DNA of 64,000 nucleotides from Armillaria gallica (GCA_037576215.1 JBANDB010000004.1:1860001-1924000); one strand, 5' to 3'; shown: positions 1-13,195, counted from the stretch's first letter. The notes: generated by a model not told the origin, from the letters alone. Made by a program: numbers and translations.

Positions 1-1526
1 CAATCGTCTAGCGTTTGTAATAGACCTGTCGCCTCAAGTTGACTTGGCCAGAATAAGAGACGCATGCAACGGACATACCAGGGAGAAGGGAGATCAAGGA
101 GTATTGGAATGTGCATAGTCTTTCGACAAGATGTCTGAAAAACAGGATCTTTAGCTACAATGAGCACGGAAAATATGGGATAATGTGAATTTCTATGTCG
201 GAGAGAGATGCTGCTTTTTCTAATGTGCTCTACCATTTTGGACCACAGTTTGGGATGCAATGTGAAGTTTTGAGACTGTCTTTCAGCGGAAAATTCAATA
301 AACCCTAGGTAAAGCCATCTGGGGTGGTGAATTATATTGTTTGATCGATCTTGCAGGCCGGATACAGTTATTGTTTTCTCGTCCCCACAACATTGAGGTC
401 TGGGGGCAAAATTCCTTTCAAACAAACGCAACAGCACACCATTCCGGCACACGAAACGATTAAATATTACTGTTGCCTCTGCAACTTAGATCCCAGAGTT
501 TTGACTTGGTTCTGAACAAAGAGATGAGTGAATCCAGAGTCATAATCGCTTGGATGATAGCCGAAAATGCTCGGGGTCTTTGCTCGCCAGTCAAGCACTG
601 CTGAGCAAGAGAAGAAACCACATCAGAAATCCCGGCAAGATCAAGTATGAAATCAGTAATAAAAATGTCGCCTCCTTACAAAGGAACTCTCCACCTTCGT
701 TGAGCGAGTGGTGTCAATGGAATTTGTAAGCAAACGCCTCGACGGCCCAAGCAACCAAGCTACTCGAAGAAACAAAACAAGGGCGAGAGGTGCTGAGGTA
801 TCCTTCTCCGAACATTACTAAGATAGAAATTAGAATGAAGCTTATGATTCACAATCAAGTTCACCGAACTCAGTTGATTCGCCAATGAGACTTACAGGGC
901 GTGCACGGGAAGGCACGCAGTACTACATCTTGAAGAGTACGTTGCACGTGTCATCGCCAGAATGAGTCGAACTTTTCAAACCATGTGCATATGAGCTCAG
1001 GGCTGGATGATTCGTCCGATTCAATACACAGGATCACTCTAGCCAGTTGCTTGGCGTTTAGATGGAGTAGAGTAGAATATCATCGACAGTGACCAGAAGA
1101 CCTACTCCACAAAGGCGCGAAGTCGGTTGAACGTGCGGATCTGCTAAATTTAACTAAAAACAACAGAGTAGTATTGTGAACTTGCTTAATCGATGGCTAA
1201 TGCAGCAAAACGGATGGTTTTACTGATGGAACCAATGGATGTATCCAATCTTCTCTTGAATCTCTTCGCTTTTAGACAAAGTTTTGTCATCATTATCGCA
1301 CAATGCAATGTGCCTCTATGACATCGAGTCCAGATGTCAGCGGTAAGAGCGCGAGAAGGCCTTCCCGTAATGGGCAGTTCTTTCATGGGTGATGCCTACA
1401 AAGCGCAATATGGCGGTGGTACAGTAGCGTGCATATAGGTGAGTGGCATCATACAAGGCAGGTAATAAGTGCTAAATGAGAAATCCGTAGCCATGACCCC
1501 ATCGGTGGGTCTGAAGGGGACTCTGA
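1..1526. other. No gene recognised
   Basis: Only short open frames without family resemblance or convincing splice structure are visible on either strand. I see no repeat with a second copy in the window and no RNA gene. It may hold the 3' flank of the gene that ends at 1527. Confidence 0.5.
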
Positions 1527-4500
1527 TCACAGCATATTATAGCCAGCCACTCCAGTGAACATGGCTTCCAACCAGGCCTTGGGTGCAATCTCTCCATGAT
1601 TGCCGGCAAGAATCATGTCAGTTAGCGAATCCCATGATATTTCGGTCCTCTTTAGACAGGCATGGACAAAGATGCTCCCAACCGAGGGCAAAGTATTGAA
1701 TTCGAACTGAAAGGGGCCATTAGTCTGCCAGAAGTCCATGATGTAAGCAGCAGCAGATACCCTTAAGGTAAAAGTCGAATCCCATAGGGGAAGATTTTTA
1801 CTGCCGCTCATGATGTATAGCAGCGCCTTAGAGCGCTGAATGTCTTCGGAAAGGAACGAGAAGAGTTCGATCTGGAAATTATGACAAAGACTTGGGAAAT
1901 CATCTTGACGCCGAGGGGGTTCGAATGCGATGTAATCAAAAAGTTCGGTAGGTGTGCGAGGCTCGCAATCATACACATATGTGACAGCATTGAGGGGACC
2001 ACATGAAGCCCCAGTGAAAGCCTGATACAAAGGCAATCTGAGTCAGACTTGACCCAAGATGAGCGAAATTCACATACACGTGGAATAGTCAATTCAGGGA
2101 ACATCTCATTGAATGCCTGATGAAACCCTTGACGCATCTGCTGGAAGGCCTCGGTTTGCCAGAATGTTGTGTTGCCGATTACCAACTCCGAGATCAGGTC
2201 CTGCGTCTGCATAACGTGTTCCTGGAGAGTTCGTGAGCGCCTCAGCCCAACATGGTGGGCCTAGATCGCATATAAGCAGGATGGATGAAATCTAAAAATT
2301 GAATACCTACCTGGAATTGTGTTTGTAGGCTGATCAAGGCCTGTGGGACTGGATCTCCTAGAGTATTGCCAATGGGATCTGTTGGTGCAAGGTAGAACCA
2401 TGGACGAATAGAATCACAAAGCCTGCGGTCCAACGACTGCAATATTGGACCTGTTAGATCTCCCAGATACTTCAAAGGGTCTTGCCCTGGCGGTGGCAGC
2501 AAGGTAAGAAGAAAAACGGGGTGCAGGTCATTGATCGGGAAGCCCGTGCATCCAGCGTAAAGCGAAAACGCGGCGCCGTCAGCGCGCCAAACCGCCAAGT
2601 CGGATTGATTGTACACACGACTAGGGAAAACTGGTATTTTATACTTCCCAAAACGGGAGTCTGTATAGCGTGGGGAGTCGAGAATGAACTCGACCAAGGC
2701 TGCATGAATCTGAATACTGACACTCGAACCAGCAGCAGTGTCTTCTGTGTGGTCTGAATGAATCCTTAAGTCGGGGTCTGAGTAGGATTGGAGGTTATTC
2801 CAATGGTTTGGAGGCTGTATATCATTGATAATTGGAAGCTGGGGAAAGTCGGATTTGTCCACAACACCATCGAGGAACATGCCCGTATCAAGATGGAAAC
2901 ATCTTTTGTAGAGCTCGACCAGACACATATGGATAGCACGACCTGCCTCTGCTGGTGTCCTCGCTTCGATGCGAAGGTATTGGGCGCTAAGCAAAAAATC
3001 GGAGGAAGCCCTCTGCACTCTTCTCTGTGTGTCATATATCTGTGCGGTATTTGAGGGTCCTTGCCATGGTTCGAACGGGGGAGGACCTGCAGTGATCTAG
3101 ATATTGGATGCACGTGTAAATGGAGTCAATAAAGTTGAGCATGACCCACCTGAATAGAAGGCAACGTCTGGGATAGCCGGGGGTCGCGAGTGGGCTCTGA
3201 CTCATTCACCTAGGATCTTATAAGTACTAGAAGGTCCTAATCAGGTAATGTGTCTTACCTCTGATGCATCGTAGTCCAAAGCAGGGTAAGCAAGGTCATC
3301 AATTGGCTAAATATTCATCATAGGTCAACACCAACTCATTCAACAAGGGACTGTTGACGTACACTAGTCGAAGCCTGCACTTGCTACCGGTTCAATATAA
3401 GAATCAGAAATGTGATGATAATGTGTGACGGCCTACTATGGATTCTTCATCAACATCCATCAGCTGATATGATGATAAGCAAATGGCAGAGACGATCAAT
3501 ACAGAGACATACCCGAGCAAGCGGACATGGAGAAGGTGGAACATTCTACAAAACCTCCAATCAACAGGACTTGGAAAGATAAGAAGAATACCAACCTCAT
3601 CCTCATCATCGCTGTCAGTCAAGTCGTCAGAGTAAGAGTTTCAAGGACAAAGAGTGTGGTAAGCTTGTCCTGTCGTCCCCAGTCGGGGTCAAGATGTGGC
3701 GATCCTACACTGAAGAAATGGCAGGTGCTCAGACAGATCACTGTCGGGTGCACGGCCAATATTGCGCCAAAAGAATGGCAAACACGCAAGGATCGTGTCC
3801 GGATAGCAGCTATGAATGTGCTCTCGCTTCAGATCCGCTATTGGGAGTTGGAGGTTGGGCCTGCGTTGAAAAAGATGCATCAATTTCCCGTGTATGTTGG
3901 AAGTCGACGGTGCTAGAGATTTATTGAGAAGTTTTTCAAAGGTGATCTACTGAGGTCCTTACCAACAAAAAGAGTCCAATGATTCTCGCGATTGGAATGG
4001 AATGGATCCATGTCTGGTGTGGAATTGGGGTGTACCCTTACAGACCACCTTTTGACGTTAGTAAGTGTAAAGTTTGAAATTTGTAGATGACAATCTCCTG
4101 TGGTTCGATTGACTGCATGAAGATAACGAACCGAATCATGATCAGAAGTAGGGCCCTGGGCTTTATAGAAGGCTTGAGAGCACCACCCACTACTAGCGGG
4201 AGTTGCAGATGCCAAGTCTGCGTTGACAGTCATGGATAAATGGTTCCCTGACCCGAAACGGTCGCTCATCGCCCTGTGAAGATCAGCCCATACATTGAAA
4301 TTACCAGTGTTGTTGGTTGGTTGAATTGTGAGTGAGAAGGCAAGCCCCAAATCTTGAAGAATCCTGATGCTAGGAACCACATCTTCTTTCCCTATGCACA
4401 AATGCCTTGGCTCGCAGGTGGTATAGGTCATTCCCAGTGGTAAGGGTCAGGGAAGGCCAGTGAGAATATCTTCAAAACAATGTTTGCACTAGCAATTGTG

Positions 4501-5572
4501 GGTAAGTAAACGATATGATACCAATTATCAGCCGTACCTGCAGTGGAAGAGTGCAAATCCATAATGTAAGCGAAGACGCTCGTCTGCTCGTGCTTGTTCG
4601 AAGATGTGGGGGCCTTCCGAGTCTAGATGCGTGAAGCTGAATGTGTACTTGACATTCAGCTGTGGCATCAGTCTGATGGCGTTAGTCAGGAGCATCATCT
4701 GAAGAGATTTGAGCGACGGTCGAGAGCGGGGTATGGGTCTGTAATGGCATGGTACAGCCTTCTCCGAGGCGACGCATGCGATCGGTAGGTCTTTGACCCT
4801 CTGAAGCTGGTCTGGTGTAGGGACGGATATGGTACGAAGAATGGGGATGATCCGCATATCGTACAAGCTGGTGGTTGGACTCAGGCGTGTGTGTCAGTCC
4901 AGGCTGAATACCAGACAGTGATGGATCTGGAGTTGCCGGACTCTGCAAAGAACTTGATGTCATTGAAGCGGGAGAGGGGTCCACTGTGTTCGTGGAAGAG
5001 GGATGTGCATTCATAATTGAGCTTGGTGGAAAGGGGACCAAACTGACTGAGAACAGGAGGAGGGTAATGCTGGAACTCCAAACGGCGGTCACTCCAATGC
5101 CAGCATACATTGGGAAACCAAGGCGAGGCTGTTCTTCTGGTTCATTACCATATGCGGGGGCAGTCTGAGTAGTATTCAGTGGCAAGGACCTAGTGATTGT
5201 TCTGTAAGGGTTGGGGATAGGGACATGATCAGTCAGGCATGCAGAACATGTACACGTTTCTGCCGTCTGTACACAGTTAGCGACAGTCAGCCTCTGACGT
5301 CCTAGACATACCTTTTGAACAAATGCAAAGCACTTGTTCGACAAGAGTTGATTTACGACAGCAGACTGGGCATCAACATGGGCATGTATGCTGTGTGAAC
5401 ACTGCGAACACTGAAACTGGAGCGGCCTCAGAATCGCATAAGTGACGAGAATTCTCGTACTTACCTCTTGACCACTGTGTTCCACGAAGGAGGACCGAGA
5501 TCCGAATCGATTGCAAGAGCAGTTATAGAGGAGACACCGCCCTCTCAAAGGCAAATCCAAAGTTGGAGGCAT
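1527..5572 (-). CDS. Large multi-exon hypothetical protein, Cys-rich N-terminus
   Basis: Function not recognised. I join a chain of open exons on the minus strand. Exon 1 (5572-5465) starts at the first Met of the open frame and holds clustered cysteines (C-x4-C-x-C). Phase-0 introns 5417-5464 (48 bp) and 5267-5311 (45 bp) connect it to two further Cys-containing exons with CSQC and CTCSAC motifs, so the first ~100 residues are probably a metal-binding module. A Pro/Ser-rich linker follows (about 5030-4680). Then come exons at about 4680-4540, 4431-3940, 3018-2290 and 2212-2090, and a last exon of about 169 residues ending at the stop at 1527. The part at 3018-2290 is well-behaved coding sequence with conserved-looking aromatic and Pro residues. 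Exon borders between 4.5 and 2.0 kb are approximate and two genes cannot be excluded. Codon usage and intron size fit a host gene rather than a transposon. Confidence 0.55.
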
Positions 5573-6370
5573 TGCAAGTGGGGCAGCTGAGAGTGCCAGA
5601 CAGGCAATTTATATCGAACGGCATTGTTGTATTTCGAGAGTTCGTCTGGTTATCGAAAGCAAAGTTTGGGCCGCAACTTGCGGGGCGGTAACAAGGTAGT
5701 GGAGATGTAGACTGCAGATAAGCTTTGTTTGTCATCATGACTACATCGATGATGCGAGGCTCGACTCCGTGCTGTCGTGAACCTCCGAGCCGTCTTGCTC
5801 TCTAGTCTTGAAATGTCCAGATTACTTTCATCAAATCGTGATTTCCCACCCCCCAATAACCCTCTGGTCCACTTCTTTGTATGTCGGTGCCATGAGTAGC
5901 CACCGGTACTCTGCAATCGCCTCTTCTATCCTCTCTCGCCCGGATGGAACTTGTGCGATTGTCATAGGCATAGCTCATAGCGGTCGGCCAATCTTTCAGC
6001 TCTAAAAAAAGTTGGAAACTTCTACATCGGCGCCATCCTGAAAATCGGAAACAATATGTCAGGGTAGGTCATTGCTGGATCCGTTCTATCGCACACCTTG
6101 TAAACAGTGTGAGTTGAATTGCCCTCTCCTTCTCGCTCAACATTTGGTCTCTTCGCTTTCAACAAGTCTCTCGCCTGCTCGATGCCAGCCGACCGCGATC
6201 GAGAGCTAGAGCTTCGTCGATGCACACAAAAGGGAATGAAAGAGCTGATAGCGCAGCATCTACGACACCCATGCTTGGAGGTCGAAGCAGAAGAATCCAC
6301 AACGCCTATGCCTGGAGATACAAGAGCGGCTGCAGCGACCTCTCGAATGGCACAGGTCTGCATTCTGTAT
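5573..6370. other. Intergenic, no firm gene
   Basis: Contains a short open frame on the minus strand (5965-5831, about 44 codons) that could be a separate small gene or an upstream exon of the Cys-rich gene. I found nothing decisive. The inverted duplication begins at its right edge. Confidence 0.3.
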
Positions 6371-6394
6371 GGCATGCTCCTTTAGGCGCTGAAA

Positions 6395-6775
6395 GTGATA
6401 GCCACCGCAGTCAGGCGGTTGAATCAGACAACAAACAGCTCTTTGTCAGACCCTGTAGCACCATCGTGTTTCTCTACATGCTCTATAACGCAGAATCCTT
6501 GACAGCATGTAAAATGAGGCTCACACCGGAAGTTTGTGTGAAGGTGGCTCAGAGATTTAACAGGATTTCCTCAAGATTACATTCGCGACGTCTAAGCACT
6601 TGAACGGTCTGCCGAGCTTCATCTTCTATGATAACGATTGTCAGCTAATTCACCACACCTGGATATGGGGAGGTGCTTACTATAACAAGACAGGGATGGC
6701 CGTAGAGACCCGGCATGCGAAATCCCACACAGAGAGACCGATGAGTTTTGTGGCAAATGGTGCCTTTCTTTGAGA
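6395..6775 (+). pseudogene. Fragment of KDZ-transposon-associated-like protein (relic)
   Basis: Two pieces in different frames make up this relic. The first contains MRLTPEVCVKVAQRF. After a frame change at about 6560-6590 the second reads LPSFIFYDNDCQLIHH, followed by a Thr-Gly-Met-x-Val-Glu stretch and a stop near 6772. A hydrophobic strand followed by F-Y-D-N-D/A-C-Q-L is characteristic of Agaricomycete proteins linked to Kyakuja-Dileera-Zisupton elements. The homologous fragment in the right arm carries the second piece on the minus strand. I infer a dead remnant: there is no start codon, the frame is broken and it is much shorter than family members. The family assignment is from memory of motifs and is moderate. 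Confidence 0.45.
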
Positions 6776-6939
6776 TTTCCAGGGCTGAAGAGGGGTTGGT
6801 CATGATGAGAAGGCAGGATGGAGGTTCAACGCGTCCTCAGCGGAGTAAGCAAACGCCTGGTTTAGAAGAGAATCACCGATGTTGGTGCCGGAGGAGGTGC
6901 TCAGAGAGCAGGTCATCCTAATGTTGAAATAAATGAATA

Positions 6940-7150
6940 AATGAATAAACGTAGAGGTAACCAGCTCTGTGGTAGGACCGCCGCCATAAAATAACAGCAG
7001 AATCCCAGCGCCCACTTGAAGCACTCCGCTCTAGGTGTGGTAGGATCACTGTCATGGAATAACGGCCCAATCCTAGCGCACAATGGGATGCTAGACCTCC
7101 AGCCATGAGATGGCCAGGCTAGGTCCAGTCATCCGAGCAGATACACCACC
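6940..7150. repeat. Degenerate hairpin-containing repeats (~70 bp)
   Basis: Two clear and one weaker diverged units, each with a short self-complementary core of the form GCCGTTATTCCATGACGG followed by TGATCCTACC or its variants. They lie upstream of the pseudogene at 7570 and are mirrored at about 36076-36300. They could be remains of a small structured element; no promoter role is shown. Confidence 0.5.
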
Positions 7151-7348
7151 GCCATGGGATGGCAGTTGAGTAGGAGCGCGTGAGATCGACATTACTTAGA
7201 GCCGGAAGCAACTTAGTGTGGTCTTTGCACATGTTTGTATCTGAAGCTGTCAGAGTTTCAACCAGATACACAGGAAATTTCCAAGTCCGAACCTCTTCAT
7301 GACCAGCCCTATATTCGATGGCGCGGGACATTGCCAACTGAACGAGCC

Positions 7349-7488
7349 AAGGTTCCACTTTGGCACCATCTTTTGGCTTGCAAACTTCTTGCCAAGGTCC
7401 CACTTTGGCAGGGTTTGAATCTCCTGGTACCCAAACTCCTGCTAAGGTCCCACTTCAGCAGAGTTTGAATCGCGAATTCATGGCTAAG
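7349..7488 (+). repeat. Three tandem ~45-50 bp repeats upstream of gene copy
   Basis: Three adjacent units begin AAGGTCCCACTTTGGCAG or a near variant; the middle one is 50 bp and the first and last are slightly shorter. The same array is at 35757-35894 in the other arm, about 85 bp in front of the start codon in both cases. Preservation of unit number and position in both copies makes an upstream regulatory array possible, but it may just be inherited from the duplication. Confidence 0.75.
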
Positions 7489-7569
7489 ATTCTGAGTCAC
7501 CTACACGGTACGCTCATATACGAACCAGGATGATATTGAAGCAGGCTGACACCTCCCCAGATTGCCACT

Positions 7570-8245
7570 ATGTCTTCCAACGTGGGCGTGAGTCCTTCAA
7601 CAGGCGCTGCTGCCACCGACAGGTATTTTCTTTTCGCCCAGTTGGCCTTATACTTGTTGGGCTGACATTGGAACAGCGTCTCCCTTCAAAAGATTGTAAG
7701 CACTAAGGACGGCGGGCAATTCGTCCTCTTGGGGACCGAGAGTCTTCCACCCATCCCAACTTCCACCCGAGAACTCGACTATTCAGCTGGCCCGAGCCCC
7801 GCCGGCACAGATATGCAGGCAGTGATGGTAACCACACCAAGCTAGACTGGAGGATCATGAACTCATTGGCGGCGTTCATCCTGGTTATGGCTAAAATCGT
7901 GTACAACTCAGCCTGCCGGCCGAATTTCTGGGAGGTGGTCTATCAACACTTTGGTCGGCATATGACAGACCTACTGAAGGAAAGTTGGATGGCTCGTGAT
8001 GGAGAGGGCTATGATCTCCTACAATCCAAGAATGGGGGCAATCGTCCACTGGAACGCGTGGGTCTGTTTGTGGGTGCCGATAGGTGCCTGTTTGGTCGGG
8101 CAGTTTCATCAATGATTCGGGCGCGTATGCCTCTGTGGATTATCTGGGGAAAGTGCCAGATGCCCGAATGCGGGTCTGTAGAGTATTACTCACGACAAGG
8201 AGCTGTATTATGAATTGATCTTGGAAAGAGCGGCTGCAGCAGTGT
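7570..8245 (+). pseudogene. Truncated copy of the mushroom hypothetical gene at 33.5-35.7 kb
   Basis: Starts with the same short first exon (Met at 7570, Ser/Ala-rich) and the same GT..AG intron (about 7623-7677) as the right-arm gene. In the second exon the reading frame is then destroyed: a jump of roughly 280 bp relative to the other copy occurs near 7760. A second, larger jump near 8165 joins the centre of the protein to its last few codons (Tyr-Glu-Leu-Ile-Leu-Glu-Arg). Between the deletions the sequence is 90% or more like the right copy. Beyond the last shared codons this copy stays open for about 35 residues, so it may retain C-terminal sequence that the right copy lost. Confidence 0.8.
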
Positions 8246-8913
8246 TGGGTCTGCATCATATGTTTGCTCACACAGTGGATGAGATGATGATGTCCCTGTG
8301 TAACCGGCCACCTATGTCCAGCTTCTACTTAAGGCCATAGGTGGGCAATGGTTTTGTCTTAAGACGTGCTGGTATTCTCACTGATGCACGCTTAGCCCTC
8401 TCTTTCGAGGAGGGTTGTTCACGGTCTTGACTCTGATTCGCGTGTTTCCCACTGATATATTTCATAGCATGCTATGAGACTCGCTGGAGGCTCCGATGTG
8501 CTCAATGAGAGTGCACGCATCGAAAAGTAAGTGAACCGGGATACGAAAGCGCAACTTGGATTATTTATCTTCAGATGGCAGAGTACCCAACCATCACAGT
8601 CTCAAGACTTGAATGACAGCGAGTGCTGGGATGTGTGATCTGTTGTCAGACTAACCTACGTCTTGAGATGGAGAATGCGATGAGTCTGTACGGTTACCTT
8701 GGTGCCACTCTGAACCATCTGCAAAGGACCAGCGTGACGTGCAATCATCAGCACCTCAAGTCCGGAATGGCAGCGGGTTTGTCTGAAGACTTACCGACTG
8801 ACTGGAGCCTTCATTTGGGCCCGTCTTCAGAAAGAAAGCGTTGTCAAAGCCCAGTGCGTAATTGACATGGCGTTCTACTGTAGGACTTGCAGAGTATCAG
8901 TGTTGCGCAGGTC

Positions 8914-9142
8914 GCGCGACAGTTGCCAAAGTCACGACTGTTGTGAAGTCGTCATGGTCACGGTCAGTAAATGACCGTGACTTCACCGTGACCTGGCCTG
9001 CCCATGGACCGGAAGGTTGGCAAAACCATGGCAAATAGTCAGGGTCAGAGACAACCAAGTTAGTCGAAAACGATGTCATATGTGGCTTCACAGCCACAGA
9101 GTCACGGTCAAGGTCATTTGCGTGACTGGCAACTGTTGCCCC
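8914..9142. mobile_element. MITE-like element with GTCACGGTCA repeats
   Basis: The ends are related inverted sequences: GACAGTTGCCAAAGTCACG on the left and, on the reverse strand of the right end, AACAGTTGCCAGTCACG. Inside, the motif GTCACGGTC and its complement occur at least four times, including a perfect 10-bp stem with a 5-nt loop at 8957-8981. Size (about 230 bp), lack of coding sequence and terminal inverted repeats fit a miniature inverted-repeat element. I could not identify a target-site duplication, so the borders are approximate. Confidence 0.55.
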
Positions 9143-9469
9143 GAAGTTTCGCAACCAGCAACCTTGACTTCAGCCAAGGTCGGATGACCATACAACGCTG
9201 CAGAGTACCCATCGATCGCCGTCTCAATACCGGACAGCGGCTATTTCTGTGTCTGAGGACATACCCACTCACTGAATCCCCGATTTGGGTCAACAGTCTT
9301 CAGGTGGATGAAGTATGGAACCGGTTTTTAAAATGAACACGATATGCTAGCACGAATACACACATCCACATGACCCGCTCTCGGTGCTCTTTTAGGCAGT
9401 CGCCACGTGAAACACAAGCATCCGAAGACCCTCGATGTCTTCAGATGAACATGTGATGTTGCAGTGATT

Positions 9470-9925
9470 CTGGTGGTGCCCGAATTGTTTTGGTGCCCAT
9501 TGCATTGCACACACCGCCACTGTCGTGTTAGAGGGCTGGCCTCTGAAGGCGTTCCATGCTATGGGGAGGGCTGAATTGGCCTGCGCAATGCTCCGTGGAT
9601 GCGTCCGTCTTAAGACAAGAGGGACCAGTTGGATTGGCGAGATAGGCACACAGATTACACCGCAATATCTTTTGTAGGCGCGTTGTCTGCAGACTGGGAT
9701 ACAATATTCGAAATCAATCGGTGAATTTAGACATGCCAAATATGTGCAGTGTGATGCCGAGGAAGAAATGGCCAAGCTGACTCGTGGCTTGCCATCGGCT
9801 GATCCCTTTCAGATGACGGCCGACCTTGAACCGAAATGGGTATGTTCAGTTGAAGCCGGTGTGAGATGCCGCTTTACTCGGCCGGACTGCGTTTGGTTGC
9901 AAGCAGCAGCCGGCCGGAGTTGATA
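9470..9925 (+). pseudogene. Possible coding relic, unknown
   Basis: One plus-strand frame reads through most of this interval with plausible composition (a stretch containing WPLKAFHAMGRAELACAML and a later EEEMAKLTRGLPSADPF) and is broken by a stop near 9675. I do not recognise the family. It looks like a decayed exon or transposon gene; confidence is low. Confidence 0.25.
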
Positions 9926-12900
9926 ATATCCAAAGTGTGATACAATCCGTGGCCGTTCGCGACTGAAAGGTCCATTAGTGTTGGTTGGCTATTGTGCGTG
10001 GGGAACGGGTGCGAATAGAGTGGGTGAAGGTGCGGTCGGTGTCGAGGTAGAAGTTTGGAATGGTTTCTGTACCAACGACGAGGTGCCTGCGACAGTATCC
10101 TATCACCAAGGACATCCAAATGCTCAATTGACCACAAAACCTGCATAGTGCCACTAATCCACTTAAAAGACGGATTTGAGCATGCCTATTCCTCACCCTT
10201 CGTGTGTGCTTGGATCCTGCCTTTCTTCCCGATGCCTTGAATGGGTTTAAGCACCAACGGCCTACGCGGGATGTGCCCGCCTCTGTCAGCTTGCAAATCG
10301 AGAAGGGTCTGGATTACCTGGTGGTTCAAAGTGGAATCATATGCTACGGAGCTTAGGCAGATCGGGAGCGGTGAGTGCCACTTTTTTCTTGGTTCAGAGC
10401 ACTTCTACCTGCCCACATTCAGCGAGTCGTATGCCCGCCAACGTTGTATGACACCGGAGAGACCCGTCGAATGCAACTAGAAGATCAACGACTATGGACG
10501 AACTGGAGAATACTCATCGAACTTCGTGGTGCGACTGTCCTTCGCATTCCTTTCCATGTAGCATCTGAGGCGAGTGGTTCTTTTAGGAGCATGACTATGA
10601 CGTTGACCGAGTTATTTAGAATGGGCAAGGGGACTGGCTTACTGAAGTGCCCGTGGACCCAAGGAAAGAGAACCTGCAGTGATTCGCGGCTATGAACCCA
10701 CATTAGAAGTGTGCACATCGATACTGCGGTGGTCATCTCTGGTTTAGACAACTTAGATCTTGTATGTGTGTGCTTTGTTGCCTTTTCATATAATATGATT
10801 TGATGCTTATTGTAGCTGCGAGGTATGGAGCGAACTGGCCTCTCTTGCCTCTGCATTCAAGCGGAACGATTGATGACAATCGTGCCCCGCTGCTCCCGGC
10901 GGTCAGCCATATCAGTCATCGTTGTCGTCGGTCACCAAGGCCTGTCTAGCCTGGAAAATGCTCTCACAGCCTCATAAATCGTGGTACTCGTACCATATTC
11001 CTGAGGGTACACGACGTTGATGGAATCCAGCTGTAGATGCTGCAGCCTCGTCTCGATGGACATTGAAACGATGGTCTATCAGCTTGTTCAGATAGCTCGA
11101 TGTATTCGTGATGAAGGCCCCCAGATTGAAGCCGAAGATATCAAGACGTTGGAAGCTAGACGTTCAGAGCAGCTCATGGGATGAATGACCTTTGCTATGT
11201 ACAACAGAGGACGGGTATATTAGGACCAGAACCAATCAAAGTGGTGCATTTTTTAGGTCTGGAATAAAGGTGCCAACACTGATGGGGATTAATTAAATAG
11301 TGCCGCACGACATGAGGAAATGAATCCACTTGTGATTGCCTGAGCCCTTCCATGAGACATTACCGTTTGAACTTCGAAATGTCGGACGCAAGATGATGAC
11401 TATGCGCCTCATCGCAGCCACGATGATATTCAGACAGTGCATCAAGGCAGCCCTAGTGATCACAGTTGTCACGTCTTGAAAAAGTTTGAGCTCTGGTATC
11501 CTCACCATGCGGTGTGATAGGCGTTGCAAAGCTGAGTGGTGCCTAGCAGCTTCATGCTTCTAGGTACGCATCAGTATCGGTTGTCTGATGATAATGGATC
11601 TCTTACCGAGTGTTTAGACAGCCGTAGAGGATTTTCAATCAAAGGAATAGGCGGGAACCGCGAAGAACAGCAACGAAGGGAGGAAAGAAGAGTTAGCGTG
11701 GGAGTGCGGTTGTGGGTCGTTGTTTGTACTGCCCTCGGCATTGTCCAACATCTCCCGAACGATTTGAATGTATCATTGTGGCCAGCCAAGCTCTCCAATA
11801 GCATCCACCGCTACCAGTACTGCAAGCACCGTGGAGTATACCACAGCGAGCTTTCCTTTTCCTGGTGATTGCAAGCTAGATGGAGCAGAGCAACTCTGGG
11901 ACATGGTTCGTGGTTTGGCTGAGCTCAGCAGAAATCAACACCATATATCTGCAGATCGGACCTGTCGAGTTGCTTACCTTCACCGCCACCCGTGTTCTCA
12001 GCGCCACAATCGTGCACCGAAGGATGCCTTACTGAGATTGTAATTGCCCAAAGGTTGCATATTCGGAGTCGCTAGTTCCGTGTACAAAGTTGAGGTCACC
12101 ATGAAGAATGAATCTGAGGCTGGACGACAAAACAGTCAAACGCTATACGCAACAACACGACCAGGCAGTATGCGTGGTACCCGAACGATGTTTACCATGC
12201 GACTGAGATTGTTGCAGGTGACGTCGTAGACCTTCAGTGCTGCCTATACAAAGAAGACATCGAGCGATCTGCTGCACTTGGTGTGACTGCACATTCCTTC
12301 TCATGCGCGTTAGAACCCTGCTGACTTGACCTATCTGAAAAATAGAATTTCGTGGGTGAGGATCTACCCCCTTGGCACCGCCGATTCTCCTGTTGATACA
12401 GCCGGAATTGATCGCCATTCCAATGGTACAATTTTATCCTGACAGTTTCTTAAGTTATGCTGATGTTTCCGCTGCGGTTGCAGCCAGGTTGCATCCTCTC
12501 CATTCGGTAAGCTTTCTGTACATCCAAACCTACCTTTGCGAGCTTACTGTGGAGACCAGATGCCACGCTTCCCCCTGGTGTAAACTCCCCCACCGGTCCT
12601 TATCACTACGCATACAATCTACGTATGTTCTGTGTCCTTCTGCCCATAGCACAATTGATCCTGATGCTTTATCATAAAAGATGCCCACACAGGAGCCGCC
12701 AAGGGTTTGTCGATGTACTGCCACAACATAAAGTGCTGCTGACTCATCCTTTTCTCTCCCAGCATTTCGCACAATGAACTTATGAGATCGCCTTCAAAAG
12801 CAACGATTACATGTGACTATGCCCATCTCTCCTACTAGCATCCGCTGGACATCCTGCAGATTCACGCTGTGGAGAAGCAAATCTGCTAAGGATGCGCTTG

Positions 12901-13195
12901 CAGTCAAACGCTATGCAGCATTCGAAATCGGCCTCTTCTGAAACCCTACGTACACAAGGCTCCGGACATGGGGATCGATGCACTCTCGATGGCCAAGCAA
13001 TGAATTTGTGGGTGTGTGGTAAATATGCAGTGGTAATTTCTGACTGCGAACGGGCAGCATGTTTCGGAGCTGGGCTTGTTGGAACGTTTCGCCTACGTGG
13101 ATGCGGATATATCGCAAATCAAGGAGGATGTTATCTTCAGGTTGCAGAGTGTCCGACCGTGACCCTCTCAAGACTGGAATAGCAGAGATTTCATG

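Larger units (their letters stand above)
6371..8245 (+). repeat. Left arm of dispersed inverted duplication (decayed copy)
   Basis: Same sequence, inverted, as 33497-36872. The match begins at a shared GCATGCTCCTT-type junction and ends inside the last codons of the duplicated hypothetical gene. This copy is about 1.9 kb against 3.4 kb for the right copy, because two internal segments of the gene are missing. The order in both copies is the same: KDZ-associated-like fragment, hairpin-rich spacer, three ~45-50 bp tandem repeats, then the gene. The intervening 25 kb holds the PCF11 island, so the arms can pair only over a long distance. Confidence 0.85.

Noticed and set aside
2482..3054. Plus-strand frames inside the Cys-rich gene
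   Set aside because: Antisense shadows of the minus-strand exon at 3018-2290, which has better composition and exon continuity.
5030..5110. A membrane segment in the Cys-rich gene (Val/Leu/Ser-rich stretch)
   Set aside because: The stretch lies inside a GTATGC...TCAG interval that splices out in frame, so it is probably intron.
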